Shown here piece after piece: positions 1-7,788 of a stretch of DNA of 44,355 nucleotides. The stretch comes from Cryobacterium sp. MLB-32 (GTDB lineage: Bacteria; Actinomycetota; Actinomycetes; Actinomycetales; Microbacteriaceae). Location of the stretch: assembly GCF_000738085.1 (NCBI RefSeq), contig NZ_JPRS01000072.1:1-44355 (forward strand), read 5' to 3'. The translations under genes and the position numbers were made by a program. Numbering within the stretch: the stretch's first letter is position 1; every line of letters starts with the position of its first letter. Under the pieces are notes generated by a model, which was not told where the DNA came from, made no database searches, and saw only the letters and a list, made by a program, of their open reading frames with translations.

Positions 1-2480
1 GTGGCCGCGGCATCCGCTGCCCGGGTTGCCGCGGGAGAGCCCGGCCTCGCGAGGTGTGCCCGCGTGAGGTCGGCTCGAAGGCGACCGGCGAGCCCCCGCA
101 GGGACAACGGATAGCGGCTGGCATCGTCGGGATCGGCCGCCGGTTCGTCGGGCACGGGGAGCAGTCGAAGGAACACGGACGGTTCGTATTCTTCGTTGCT
201 GATGCACGTGACGAGCAGCTCAGTGCGAGCCCGGCTGGCCGCCTGGGCGAACATTCGGAGTTCGTCGTGCAACACGTCCAGTCGGGCATCAGAGGCGGGC
301 AGGCTGCCTCCGGAGGCCAGGGCAGCGAGGTCCCCGGCTCCCAGCAGGGAGCCACGGATGCGCAGGTCTGGCCAGACGTTCTGTTGCACGCCCGCAAGCA
401 CCACGACGTCGAAATCCCGGTTGATGGTGCCGCTCGGAGTCGATACCGTGACGGCGTCGCCGAGCGCCCGGGGCGCGAGGGTATCTTCGGGCACATCCGT
501 ATCGACCAGATGTTCGAGGAACAAGACGGGCGGTGCCCCCGGGGTGCGCTCGACATAGCGCTGGGCGGCCGAAAACAACGCGACGACGGCGTCGAGGTTG
601 TGGTTGGCCTCGTCGGCGACGATGCCCGTTCCGGTGGACTGTTCCTTCCACTCCCGCGCCAGACCGCTGCGCTGCCACAGGCCCCAGAGCAACTCTTCGA
701 TGGTCGCGCCGGCGGCGTGTTCGACGGCGGCCTGACGCAGACTTTCGGCACAGCTCGCGGCACGGCGGGCGGTGCGGTTGTCAATGCCGGCCAGCAGACC
801 CGTGGTGGTGAAAACGGCCGCCAGCAGCTCGTCGGAGCTGCGATAGCCACCCGAAGACGGAGGCTCCGGGTGGCTCAGCTCCTGTTGCCGGAGCGCCGCA
901 CGCAGCCGACGCAGGGTGATGGGGTCGAGGCCGCCCAGCGGGCCGCGCAGCAGCTCAGTGGCGGCCTCAGAGCCGAGGGGTTTGCGGCCGAGCGTCACCT
1001 CAAGCGCGAGGATGAACGCACGCACCGCGTAGTCGTCGCGGAGGGCGGTCTGGGCCGTGGAAACCTGGGTGGGTACTTCGAGGGCCGCGAGGCCACGGGA
1101 AAGCGCAGGTACGAGCGAACCACTCCGCACGATCACGGCCATCCGGCCCCAGGGAATTCCGCCCATGACGTGGCGTTCCCGCAGGCGCCGGGCAATCACG
1201 GCGAGTTGCTCGGCCGGGCTGTCGACAACAACGGTGTGCACGCGGTCATCGGGTGCCTCCATCGAATCGGCCACCGCAACGGATCCCGCATTTGGCTCCA
1301 CAGCGGACACCGTGTCGGCCGTTCGGATCGGTGTTGCGCCACCCGCCGCGCTCGCTGCGGCGCGCTGGGTTCCGGCCGCCGCTGTGCCGATGCGGTGGGT
1401 GATCTCCCGCACGACAGCGCGAATGGCCGCTCCATGTCGGTAGACGGTGCTCAGAATCAGTGCGGGCCCGACCCTGACGCGGTCTGCTTCGGGCCGCGAC
1501 CCCGGCACGGGGTTGAGATAGGCACCCAGTCGGCCGAGGGCGTCCGGATGCGCTCCGTGGAAAGATCCGGTGGTGATGTCGGGGTCGCCGAAGGCGATCA
1601 CGGACACGCCCCGCGCCACGAATTGCGCCAGAAGTCCGAGGGTTGCCTGAGTGACCTCCTGGGCATCGTCGAGCACGATGAGCCGGATCCCCGCGAGCGT
1701 GCCTAAGACCTCGGCCCCGGCGAGGCCCGAGGGTGCCCGCGCCACGACCGCTGCCGCGTACCTGGCCAGCTCCGTGGAGTCGTATTGTCCGGCACGCGTC
1801 TGGTCTTTGACGTCTGCGTATTCTCGAATGAAGTCCGCCGCGGCCACCCACTCCGGGCGCTCCGTCGTGCGGCCGAGCCTGGCCAGTTCGTCGGGCGTGA
1901 TGCCGTACTCGACGGCGCGCATCATGAGGTCCCGCAGCTCGGTGCGGAACCCCCGCAGTCGCCGCACGTCGGCTCCGAGAACGTCCGGCCAGGCCGGGGC
2001 GTCGGGTGCCGTGCGACCGGCGCCATCGGACTGATCGTCGAGGTGCCCCTGCAGCAGTTCCGCAATGATCTGGTCTTGTTCGCCTCCGGTGAGCAGGGTA
2101 GGCGCCGGGCCACCCGCGGCGGCCTCGGCCCCGCGCACAATCTGGAATGCCACCGAATTGGCGCTTCGGGCCAGCGGACCGTTGGTCGGGATCCCGAGCC
2201 GGAGGCCCAGCCGGTCACGCAGGGTGGTGGCGGCGGTGCGCGTGGGTACGAGCACCAGCACCTCGCTCGGCGTATATCCCCGGAGCAGTATGCGATCGGC
2301 CACCAGCTCGATCAGAGTGCTCGTCTTCCCGGTACCCGGGGCGCCGATCACCGCGCAGGATACGCCGTCGGGCAGATCCACCGCGGCGCGCTGGGATTCG
2401 TCGAGGGAGGCAGCACCCGCGCCGACTACCGGCTCGGTCGTGTCGGCATCAACCGCGCCGGCCAAAGAGGAGGAATTCAC
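1..2480 (-). CDS. AdnA-like UvrD/Rep-family ATP-dependent DNA helicase, C-terminus beyond the window
   Basis: The frame stays open on the minus strand from GTG at 2480 to the window edge, about 826 residues with no stop, so the 3' end is missing. Residues 27-34 (DESQRAAV) form the Q-motif region. Walker A (GAPGTGKT) is at about 46-53, the Walker B variant DDAQ at 271-274, and a motif III-like GDPDITTGSFHG follows. A later TPSGTINRDFDVVVLAG segment fits UvrD motif V. DDAQ in place of DEXX and the position beside DUF3107, ferritin-like and rhlE genes (compare Rv3202c-Rv3211) point to AdnA, one subunit of the mycobacterial AdnAB helicase-nuclease that resects double-strand breaks. The expected C-terminal nuclease domain would lie outside. 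GTG 2480 is the first possible start, because an in-frame TGA lies two codons upstream; TACCGT 6 nt before it suggests a leaderless mRNA. Another UvrD-like helicase is possible. Confidence 0.85.
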   Translation of the reverse strand, partial: MNSSSLAGAVDADTTEPVVGAGAASLDESQRAAVDLPDGVSCAVIGAPGTGKTSTLIELVADRILLRGYTPSEVLVLVPTRTAATTLRDRLGLRLGIPTNGPLARSANSVAFQIVRGAEAAAGGPAPTLLTGGEQDQIIAELLQGHLDDQSDGAGRTAPDAPAWPDVLGADVRRLRGFRTELRDLMMRAVEYGITPDELARLGRTTERPEWVAAADFIREYADVKDQTRAGQYDSTELARYAAAVVARAPSGLAGAEVLGTLAGIRLIVLDDAQEVTQATLGLLAQFVARGVSVIAFGDPDITTGSFHGAHPDALGRLGAYLNPVPGSRPEADRVRVGPALILSTVYRHGAAIRAVVREITHRIGTAAAGTQRAAASAAGGATPIRTADTVSAVEPNAGSVAVADSMEAPDDRVHTVVVDSPAEQLAVIARRLRERHVMGGIPWGRMAVIVRSGSLVPALSRGLAALEVPTQVSTAQTALRDDYAVRAFILALEVTLGRKPLGSEAATELLRGPLGGLDPITLRRLRAALRQQELSHPEPPSSGGYRSSDELLAAVFTTTGLLAGIDNRTARRAASCAESLRQAAVEHAAGATIEELLWGLWQRSGLAREWKEQSTGTGIVADEANHNLDAVVALFSAAQRYVERTPGAPPVLFLEHLVDTDVPEDTLAPRALGDAVTVSTPSGTINRDFDVVVLAGVQQNVWPDLRIRGSLLGAGDLAALASGGSLPASDARLDVLHDELRMFAQAASRARTELLVTCISNEEYEPSVFLRLLPVPDEPAADPDDASRYPLSLRGLAGRLRADLTRAHLARPGSPAATRAADAAA

Positions 2481-2486
2481 AATTCA

Positions 2487-2492
2487 ACGGTA
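2487..2492 (-). promoter_or_regulatory. -10 element of the AdnA-like gene
   Basis: TACCGT on the minus strand fits TAnnnT and ends 6 nt before the GTG start. There is no Shine-Dalgarno sequence in between, so transcription probably starts at or next to the start codon. Confidence 0.45.
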
Positions 2493-2576
2493 TCGGGTTG
2501 CGCCGACAGTGAACGGTGTCAGGCACGCACGCCGTTCTGTCGTAACCTGACGGTTAAGCAACGAAAGGCTCATCTG

Positions 2577-2801
2577 GTGGATATCCGCATTGGCATCTTC
2601 AACTCTCCCCGTGAGATTGGTTTCGAGACCTCACAGCCGGCTCATGAGATCGAGGAAACGGTCGCGGCCGCTCTCGCAGCTCAGACCGGATTCCTGAAGC
2701 TCAGCGACGACAAGGGCAAGATCTACATCGTTCCCACCGTGGGCCTCGCCTACGTCGAACTCGGCTCCGAGCAGTCCCGCCACGTCGGTTTCGTGGCCTA
2801 A
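2577..2801 (+). CDS. DUF3107 family protein
   Basis: A 74-residue protein beginning MDIRIGIFNSPREIGFET and ending in SRHVGFVA. It matches the small actinobacterial DUF3107 family (Rv3208A/TB9.4-like), whose function is not established. It is probably cytosolic, with no signal peptide or membrane segment. A longer open frame runs upstream, but the family start and a GAAAGG ribosome site at 2563-2568, 8 nt before GTG 2577, decide the start. It is divergent from the AdnA-like helicase and lies 5 nt before a small membrane-protein gene, so those two are probably cotranscribed. The same marker sits near rhlE and the AdnAB genes in mycobacteria. Confidence 0.85.
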   Translation: MDIRIGIFNSPREIGFETSQPAHEIEETVAAALAAQTGFLKLSDDKGKIYIVPTVGLAYVELGSEQSRHVGFVA

Positions 2802-2806
2802 CCCAC

Positions 2807-3115
2807 ATGGAACTGCTGTTCGTGGCTCTCGGCGGCACCGTGCTGGGACTCGCGGCGCGCTACGCCCTGCCGGGTCGCTCCACCATGGGGGTCATGCTGA
2901 TTCCCGTTCTGGGTACCCTGGTCGCTTCGGCGGTCTGGGTAGGGCTCACCTGGCTGGGCTGGGCCTGGGACGCCGGCGCGATCTGGTGGGTGTCCCTCGG
3001 GGCCGCGGCCGCAGCATCCGTTGGAACGCAGCTCGTGCTGGCACGACGGCGCACGCAGAGCGACAGCACCATGCTGCATACCCTGATGAAGACCGGCGTT
3101 CCTGCCGGAGCCTAA
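2807..3115 (+). CDS. Small integral membrane protein, unknown function
   Basis: This 102-residue protein has about three hydrophobic segments (roughly residues 2-20, 26-50 and 56-78). A basic cytoplasmic stretch (ARRRTQSDS) and a short tail ending VPAGA follow. I recognise no catalytic motif. It starts 5 nt after the DUF3107 stop, so translation is probably coupled. A compound hairpin follows before the convergent ferritin-like gene. Codon use resembles the neighbours. The function is unknown. Confidence 0.7.
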   Translation: MELLFVALGGTVLGLAARYALPGRSTMGVMLIPVLGTLVASAVWVGLTWLGWAWDAGAIWWVSLGAAAAASVGTQLVLARRRTQSDSTMLHTLMKTGVPAGA

Positions 3116-3140
3116 TCGGGCACACCAGGCACCCACGTGT

Positions 3141-3176
3141 GCGGAGTGGGATCGTGGAAACACGCACCCACTCCGC
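3141..3176. terminator. Compound hairpin between convergent genes
   Basis: GCGGAGTGGG (3141-3150) pairs perfectly with CCCACTCCGC (3167-3176). Inside it a second 4-bp stem (CGTG/CACG) closes a GAAA tetraloop at 3157-3160. There is no strong T-tract, but its place between two convergent genes fits a bidirectional actinobacterial terminator. Confidence 0.55.
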
Positions 3177-3211
3177 CTGCGGTCGCGAGACGGATCAGGC
3201 GGTGCGACGGA

Positions 3212-3928
3212 TCAGGCGGTGAGGCCGAGACCGTCCATGCGCCGGGTGTGAGCAGCGATGAGGTCCGTGAATACCGGTTCGATACGCGCGTCAGCCGCAG
3301 CCGGCACCTCACAGCCGGGCATTGCAGACCGCGCCAGCAGCAGGGTGTCGCCGACGAGACGTCGTCCCCACATCGCGAGCCTCGATCCGAGGGCAGGGTC
3401 CGCGGCGATGGCTGCCTGGAGTTCATGTACGAGCACGTCCGTGCCGGAATCCTCGCCGAGGAGCTGCGCGACCCGGGGTCCGACGTCGCGCGGCAGACCG
3501 TCCGACAGCCGGATGAAGAAGTCTTCGAGCAGGCCACCGGTGAGATAGCAGCTCAGCAGAAGCTCATGCCAGTCCGACCCCGCGGTCTGCTGGCGAAACC
3601 GGTCAAGGGCGGAGACGAACGGCGCCATGACGAGGTCCGGTTCGCCGCCCTTGCGACGGATCTCGGTGATAAGTCCATGGTGTTTGGACAGCGCCCGCCC
3701 TGCGGCGGCGCTCAGGCCCTCTTTAGAAGCCAGGCTCGGGGCCAGGGCTACGGCCCGGGCGAGACTCTCGAATTCGCCGAGTTCGCAGTACGCCGTCTGA
3801 CCCAGGTAGTGCATGTGGTCGGGGGTGAGGTCACCGATATCGACCTTGACGCTCGACTGTGCCACACCGCGGGCGGCAAGCCGGGGTGTCTCCACGCGCT
3901 GCGGGCGCCGACCGATCCACGTGACCAC
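3212..3928 (-). CDS. Ferritin-like fold protein (Rv3210c-like)
   Basis: A 238-residue, mainly helical protein. It contains AYCELGEFESLARA (about 46-59) and SKHHGLITEI (about 81-90), with Glu and His residues spaced as in ferritin-like di-iron four-helix bundles. Actinobacterial members are annotated as ferritin-like or tRNA-hydroxylase-like proteins, but the substrate is unknown. I infer metal binding and cannot prove it from these motifs alone. GTG 3928 is supported by TAAGCT 7 nt upstream (leaderless); an internal GTG at codon 22 is an alternative. It is divergent from rhlE, as in the Rv3210c-Rv3211 arrangement. A 16-bp direct repeat (3189-3204 and 3206-3221) overlaps its stop codon. Confidence 0.75.
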   Translation of the reverse strand: MVTWIGRRPQRVETPRLAARGVAQSSVKVDIGDLTPDHMHYLGQTAYCELGEFESLARAVALAPSLASKEGLSAAAGRALSKHHGLITEIRRKGGEPDLVMAPFVSALDRFRQQTAGSDWHELLLSCYLTGGLLEDFFIRLSDGLPRDVGPRVAQLLGEDSGTDVLVHELQAAIAADPALGSRLAMWGRRLVGDTLLLARSAMPGCEVPAAADARIEPVFTDLIAAHTRRMDGLGLTA

Positions 3929-3935
3929 GAACCCC

Positions 3936-3941
3936 AGCTTA
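3936..3941 (-). promoter_or_regulatory. -10 element of the ferritin-like gene
   Basis: TAAGCT on the minus strand ends 7 nt before GTG 3928, with no ribosome-binding site between them, which fits a leaderless transcript. Confidence 0.45.
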
Positions 3942-4016
3942 CGACCGCGCGCCTCTGGCCGCGGTACACACCGCGCAGTAAGGTGGAATTACGTCGCCGA
4001 CAAGGATCGGTGACCG

Positions 4017-5633
4017 GTGCCCGAGACAGAAGACGAGCGCACCCCCGTTCTAGTTAATGACAGGCATATATTCGTGACTTTCTCCGAACTCAATATTGAC
4101 CAGGACATGGTCGATTCCCTTGCCGCCAAGGGCATTCTCGAACCGTTCCCCATCCAGATGCAGACCATTCCGTTGGCCCTCTCCGGGCAGGACATCATCG
4201 GTCAGGCCAAGACCGGTACGGGCAAGACCTTCGGTTTCGGTCTTCCCCTGATCCAGCGTCTCGGCTTGCACCCCGAGCCGGGCGTGCAGGCGCTCGTTGT
4301 CGTTCCCACCCGCGAGCTGTGCGTGCAGGTCTCCGAAGACCTCGAGCTTGCCGCCCGCAACCGCGACACCAAGATCGTGTCCATCTACGGCGGCAAGGCG
4401 TACGAGGGCCAGATCGAGCAGCTCAAGGCCGGCGCGCAGATTGTGGTCGGCACCCCGGGCCGCCTCCTCGACCTCGCGAACCAGCGTCTGCTGAGTTTCG
4501 CGAACGTGCGCGAGATGGTACTCGACGAGGCTGACAAGATGCTCGACCTCGGATTCCTGTCCGACATCGAAAAGCTTTTCGCGCAGACGCCTGCCGACCG
4601 CCACACGATGTTGTTCTCCGCAACGATGCCGGGCCCGATCGTGGCACTCGCTCGCCGCTTCATGAACCGCCCCATTCACATTCGGGCAAGCGATCCCGAT
4701 GAGGGCCTCATGCAGGCCAACATCGAGCATCTGGTTTACCGTGCGCACAGCATGGACAAGGACGAGGTGATCGGCCGCATCCTCATGGCAGAGGGTCGCG
4801 GCAAGACCATCATCTTCACCCGCACCAAGCGCGCGGCGGCCAAGCTCGTCGAAGAGCTCGGTGACCGCGGTTTCAACGCCACGGCCGTACACGGCGACCT
4901 GAACCAGGAACAGCGCGAGCGCGCCATGGCCTCCTTCAAGTCGGGCAAGAAGGACATCCTGATCGCCACGGATGTCGCGGCCCGCGGCATCGACGTCGAA
5001 GACGTCACACACGTGATCAACCACACGATCCCCGAAGACGACAAGGCGTACCTGCACCGCGTCGGCCGCACGGGACGTGCCGGCAAAACGGGCATCGCCG
5101 TCACCTTCGTGGATTGGGACGACATGCACAAGTGGTCTCTCATCAACAAGGCCCTCGACTTCGGCCAGCCCGAACCACTGGAGACATACTCGTCCTCGCC
5201 GCACCTCTACACCGACCTGAAGATTCCGGAAGGGTCCAAGGGCCGCCTGCGCGCTACTCCCGTGAAGGACGTCGCAACCGGCACCGGAGCTCCACGTTCG
5301 GGCTCCGCACGGTCAGAGTCCGGCCGTTCCAGCTCGGGGCGTTCGGGTTCGCGTACCGGCTCGAGCCGCCCCGATTCAGGCCGCGGCGAGTCCGGCCGCA
5401 CCAAGGCTCCGCACACCGAGGCAGCCCCCGCTGCCGACGGTGGCCGTCCGGCTCGCAGCCGGTCCCGCACTCGCGTCGGCACGACTACCAACCCGGACGC
5501 CCCGGCGGCAACGCCCGCCGCCGGAACCCATGACGGCGGAGGCGCCGAGCACCACGATGGAAACAACGCCCCGCTGCGTCGCAGCCGCACGCGCCGCCGG
5601 TCGCCGCAGTCGGGTGGAGCCGGCCAGGCCTAG
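4017..5633 (+). CDS. rhlE: DEAD-box ATP-dependent RNA helicase (RhlE-like)
   Basis: A 538-residue SF2 RNA helicase. The order is Q motif (FPIQMQ, 44-49), Walker A AKTGTGKT (64-71), DEAD (170-173), SAT (201-203) and HRVGRTGR (347-354). Together these form the complete two-RecA-domain core for ATP-driven RNA unwinding. Beyond about residue 415 the chain is a low-complexity tail rich in Ser, Gly, Arg and Ala, typical of actinobacterial RhlE and likely to bind RNA. GTG 4017 is preceded by AAGGA at 4002-4006. A possible -10 (TAAGGT) lies at 3979-3984. A strong intrinsic terminator follows. A long open frame on the opposite strand is a codon-bias shadow. Confidence 0.93.
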   Translation: MPETEDERTPVLVNDRHIFVTFSELNIDQDMVDSLAAKGILEPFPIQMQTIPLALSGQDIIGQAKTGTGKTFGFGLPLIQRLGLHPEPGVQALVVVPTRELCVQVSEDLELAARNRDTKIVSIYGGKAYEGQIEQLKAGAQIVVGTPGRLLDLANQRLLSFANVREMVLDEADKMLDLGFLSDIEKLFAQTPADRHTMLFSATMPGPIVALARRFMNRPIHIRASDPDEGLMQANIEHLVYRAHSMDKDEVIGRILMAEGRGKTIIFTRTKRAAAKLVEELGDRGFNATAVHGDLNQEQRERAMASFKSGKKDILIATDVAARGIDVEDVTHVINHTIPEDDKAYLHRVGRTGRAGKTGIAVTFVDWDDMHKWSLINKALDFGQPEPLETYSSSPHLYTDLKIPEGSKGRLRATPVKDVATGTGAPRSGSARSESGRSSSGRSGSRTGSSRPDSGRGESGRTKAPHTEAAPAADGGRPARSRSRTRVGTTTNPDAPAATPAAGTHDGGGAEHHDGNNAPLRRSRTRRRSPQSGGAGQA

Positions 5634-5645
5634 TCTCCGGTCCTC

Positions 5646-5686
5646 GCGCACCGCTACCGCACCTGCGGTCGCGGTGCGCATTTTTT
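5646..5686 (+). terminator. Intrinsic terminator of rhlE
   Basis: GCGCACCGC (5646-5654) pairs with GCGGTGCGC (5671-5679). Inside, ACCGCA (5656-5661) pairs with TGCGGT (5664-5669), giving a nearly continuous stem. Six T residues follow at 5681-5686. Confidence 0.85.
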
Positions 5687-5728
5687 CGCGGTGCCGCCCC
5701 GACCCGAAGGTCAGCCGGAAATCCGTGA

Positions 5729-6598
5729 TCAGCCGTAAATCGGCGCGTGGCCGCGACCCTGCTCGATCAGGCGCTCAAGCACCTCGTCCGTCGTCGTGTT
5801 TTCACCGAGCCGGTTGGGCTTGCCCGTGCCGTGGTAGTCGCTCGACCCCGTGACGAAGAGCCCATATTTCTCGGCCAGCCCCGCCAACCGCGCCGTCGCC
5901 TCCGGCTGGTTCTCCCGGTGCCGCAGTTCGAGCCCGAACAGCCCGGCGTCTTTCAGACGGGCGAGCCTGGCCTCGGGCACGACGTCCGCCACGCCGCGAG
6001 TGGCGGGGTGCGCGATCACGGGAACGCCCCCGGCCGCTCTCACAAGTTCGATGGCTCGCAGGGGGTCGGGAGCGTAGTGCGGCTGGTAATAGCCCGCCTT
6101 CCAATGCAGGATTCCGGCGAAAGCATCGCTGCGCGTGATCGCATGTCCCCTGGCCACGAGAGCGTCAGCGATGTGCGGTCGACCGACCGTGGCGTCGGGA
6201 GTGGTCTGGGCCAGCACGTCGTCCCAGGTGAGCGCGTAGTCAAAGCCGATGCGCTGCACCATCTGCTCAGCTCGGGTCAGGCGCGCGGACCGGATGCGGG
6301 CCGTTTCACCGACGATGCCGGCATCCGTCGGGTCGAAGAGGTACGCAAGCAGGTGGACGCTGGAGTAGTCGACCCGGGTGCTGAACTCCATACCCGGAAT
6401 GAGGGTGAGTCCTTCGGCGCGAGCCACGGTCGTCGCCTCAGCCCAGCCCGCGGTCGAATCGTGGTCCGTCAACGCCACGGTGCCGAGCCCGGCGGCGGCG
6501 GCGGCGCGCATGAGCTGGGCGGGTGTTTCGGTGCCATCGGAGACGCTGGAGTGCGTGTGCAGATCGATGGGACCATGAAATCGACGGACAACAGGCAT
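5729..6598 (-). CDS. PHP-domain metal-dependent phosphoesterase
   Basis: A 289-residue single-domain PHP protein. DLHTHS near the N-terminus (His14, His16), LTDHDS (about 43-48), PGMEFS (about 68-73), VIAHPATR in the middle and GSSDYHG near the C-terminus supply the metal-binding His/Asp/Glu set. Relatives of this size (YciV/RNase AM type) hydrolyse nucleoside 3',5'-bisphosphates or short RNA 5' ends; that activity here is inference. It is cytosolic with no signal peptide. ATG 6598 is supported by TAGCAT 6 nt upstream (leaderless). It converges on rhlE and is divergent from the EEP-family gene. Confidence 0.88.
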   Translation of the reverse strand: MPVVRRFHGPIDLHTHSSVSDGTETPAQLMRAAAAAGLGTVALTDHDSTAGWAEATTVARAEGLTLIPGMEFSTRVDYSSVHLLAYLFDPTDAGIVGETARIRSARLTRAEQMVQRIGFDYALTWDDVLAQTTPDATVGRPHIADALVARGHAITRSDAFAGILHWKAGYYQPHYAPDPLRAIELVRAAGGVPVIAHPATRGVADVVPEARLARLKDAGLFGLELRHRENQPEATARLAGLAEKYGLFVTGSSDYHGTGKPNRLGENTTTDEVLERLIEQGRGHAPIYG

Positions 6599-6604
6599 AG
6601 CCCC

Positions 6605-6610
6605 ATGCTA
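6605..6610 (-). promoter_or_regulatory. -10 element of the PHP gene
   Basis: TAGCAT on the minus strand lies 6 nt before ATG 6598 and there is no Shine-Dalgarno sequence. Confidence 0.45.
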
Positions 6611-6683
6611 GTTGGCACCCGGCTCGTCGCTCTCCTGCGGAGGCGGGCACTCTTTCAGGCTGCTGATCTACAGTTATCAACCT

Positions 6684-7715
6684 ATGTTCTCGCGAATCGT
6701 ACGTTCCGTCGTGGTGATCGGAGTTGCCGCGATCCTCGTCGTGCTCGCGTGGCCCCAGGCCATCGGACTGCAGAACACCTGGGTCTTCGCCCACGCGGTA
6801 TCGCTGCGCGGACTGGCCGTGCTCGGAGCAGGCGCCCTCATTGTCGTGTTGCTGCTCCTGTCAGGAATCCGTCCGCTCCGCCGCCTCACCGCGTCGTTCA
6901 TCGTTCTGGCGGTGATCTTCGGCGGTGCCAACGCCGCCGTCCTCGTCTCTCGCGGAGTGGGAACGGATGCCGCGGCGCAGGCCGCTCCCACCGTCGATTC
7001 GGTGACCGTGCTCAGCTGGAACACCCTCGGTGATGCCCCAGGACCCGCGACAATCGCCGCCCTCGCGCTCGAACAGAACGCCGACGTCGTGACGCTGCCG
7101 GAAACGACGAAAGCGACCGGCGTCGCTATTGCCGAGGCGATGCGCGCCGGTGGACGGCCCATGTGGGTGCATACTCTCGCCTTCGACCAGATTTCCAAGG
7201 CACGTTCCACGACCCTGTTGATCAGTCCGAGCCTCGGCGACTACACGGTGTCGAATTCGGCAGGATCGGGCCCGCCCGGAAACACCAATGTGCTCCCGAC
7301 AGTCGTGGCCATGCCCACCGACGGTGTCGGGCCGACGATCGTAGCCGTGCACGCCGTCTCCCCGATCCAGTACGAGATGACAAACTGGCGCTCAGATCTG
7401 GACTGGCTGGCCGAGCAGTGCCGCAGCGAGAATGTGATCATGGCCGGTGACTTCAATGCCACCATCGACCACATGAGCGGCCGGTCCACCGCGCCCGGCG
7501 CGGTGCTCGGGACCTGCCGGGATGCAGCCCTCTCCGCGGGCTCGGCCGGGCTCGGCACCTGGCCGACCAGGCTCCCCGCCCTGCTGGGCAGTCCCATCGA
7601 CCATGTTCTGACCAGTCCGAACTGGACGGTGACAGACATGCACGTGGTCAAATCCCTCGACTCGGCCGGAAGCGATCACCGCCCGATCGTCGCCACGCTG
7701 ACGACCGCGCCGTAG
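6684..7715 (+). CDS. Membrane-anchored endonuclease/exonuclease/phosphatase family protein
   Basis: A 343-residue protein. About three hydrophobic helices fill residues 5-85. An EEP (DNase I-like) domain follows: VLSWNTLG, ADVVTLPETT (catalytic-type Glu), MAGDFNAT (Asp/Asn) and the closing GSDHRPIVA (Asp-His). All core EEP motifs are present, so a phosphodiesterase or phosphatase activity outside the membrane is likely; the substrate cannot be told from sequence. The frame is open back to TTG 6612, but ATG 6684 starts a proper membrane helix, and TACAGT at 6669-6674 may be a near-leaderless -10. The gene is divergent from the PHP gene. Confidence 0.85.
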   Translation: MFSRIVRSVVVIGVAAILVVLAWPQAIGLQNTWVFAHAVSLRGLAVLGAGALIVVLLLLSGIRPLRRLTASFIVLAVIFGGANAAVLVSRGVGTDAAAQAAPTVDSVTVLSWNTLGDAPGPATIAALALEQNADVVTLPETTKATGVAIAEAMRAGGRPMWVHTLAFDQISKARSTTLLISPSLGDYTVSNSAGSGPPGNTNVLPTVVAMPTDGVGPTIVAVHAVSPIQYEMTNWRSDLDWLAEQCRSENVIMAGDFNATIDHMSGRSTAPGAVLGTCRDAALSAGSAGLGTWPTRLPALLGSPIDHVLTSPNWTVTDMHVVKSLDSAGSDHRPIVATLTTAP

Positions 7716-7788
7716 CCGCCTGTCCCCGATCCCGAACGGCCACCGTCGTGGTCTGGCCGGACCTCAGACGACAATGCGACAATGGGTT

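Noticed and set aside
54-1706. A 550-codon open frame on the plus strand
   Set aside because: It lies opposite the AdnA-like helicase, whose Walker and UvrD motifs read cleanly on the minus strand. The translation has no recognisable domain and is a high-GC shadow.
1785-2576. N-terminal extension of the DUF3107 protein to 338 residues
   Set aside because: The extension runs antisense into the helicase gene. The 74-residue form matches the family and has its own ribosome site.
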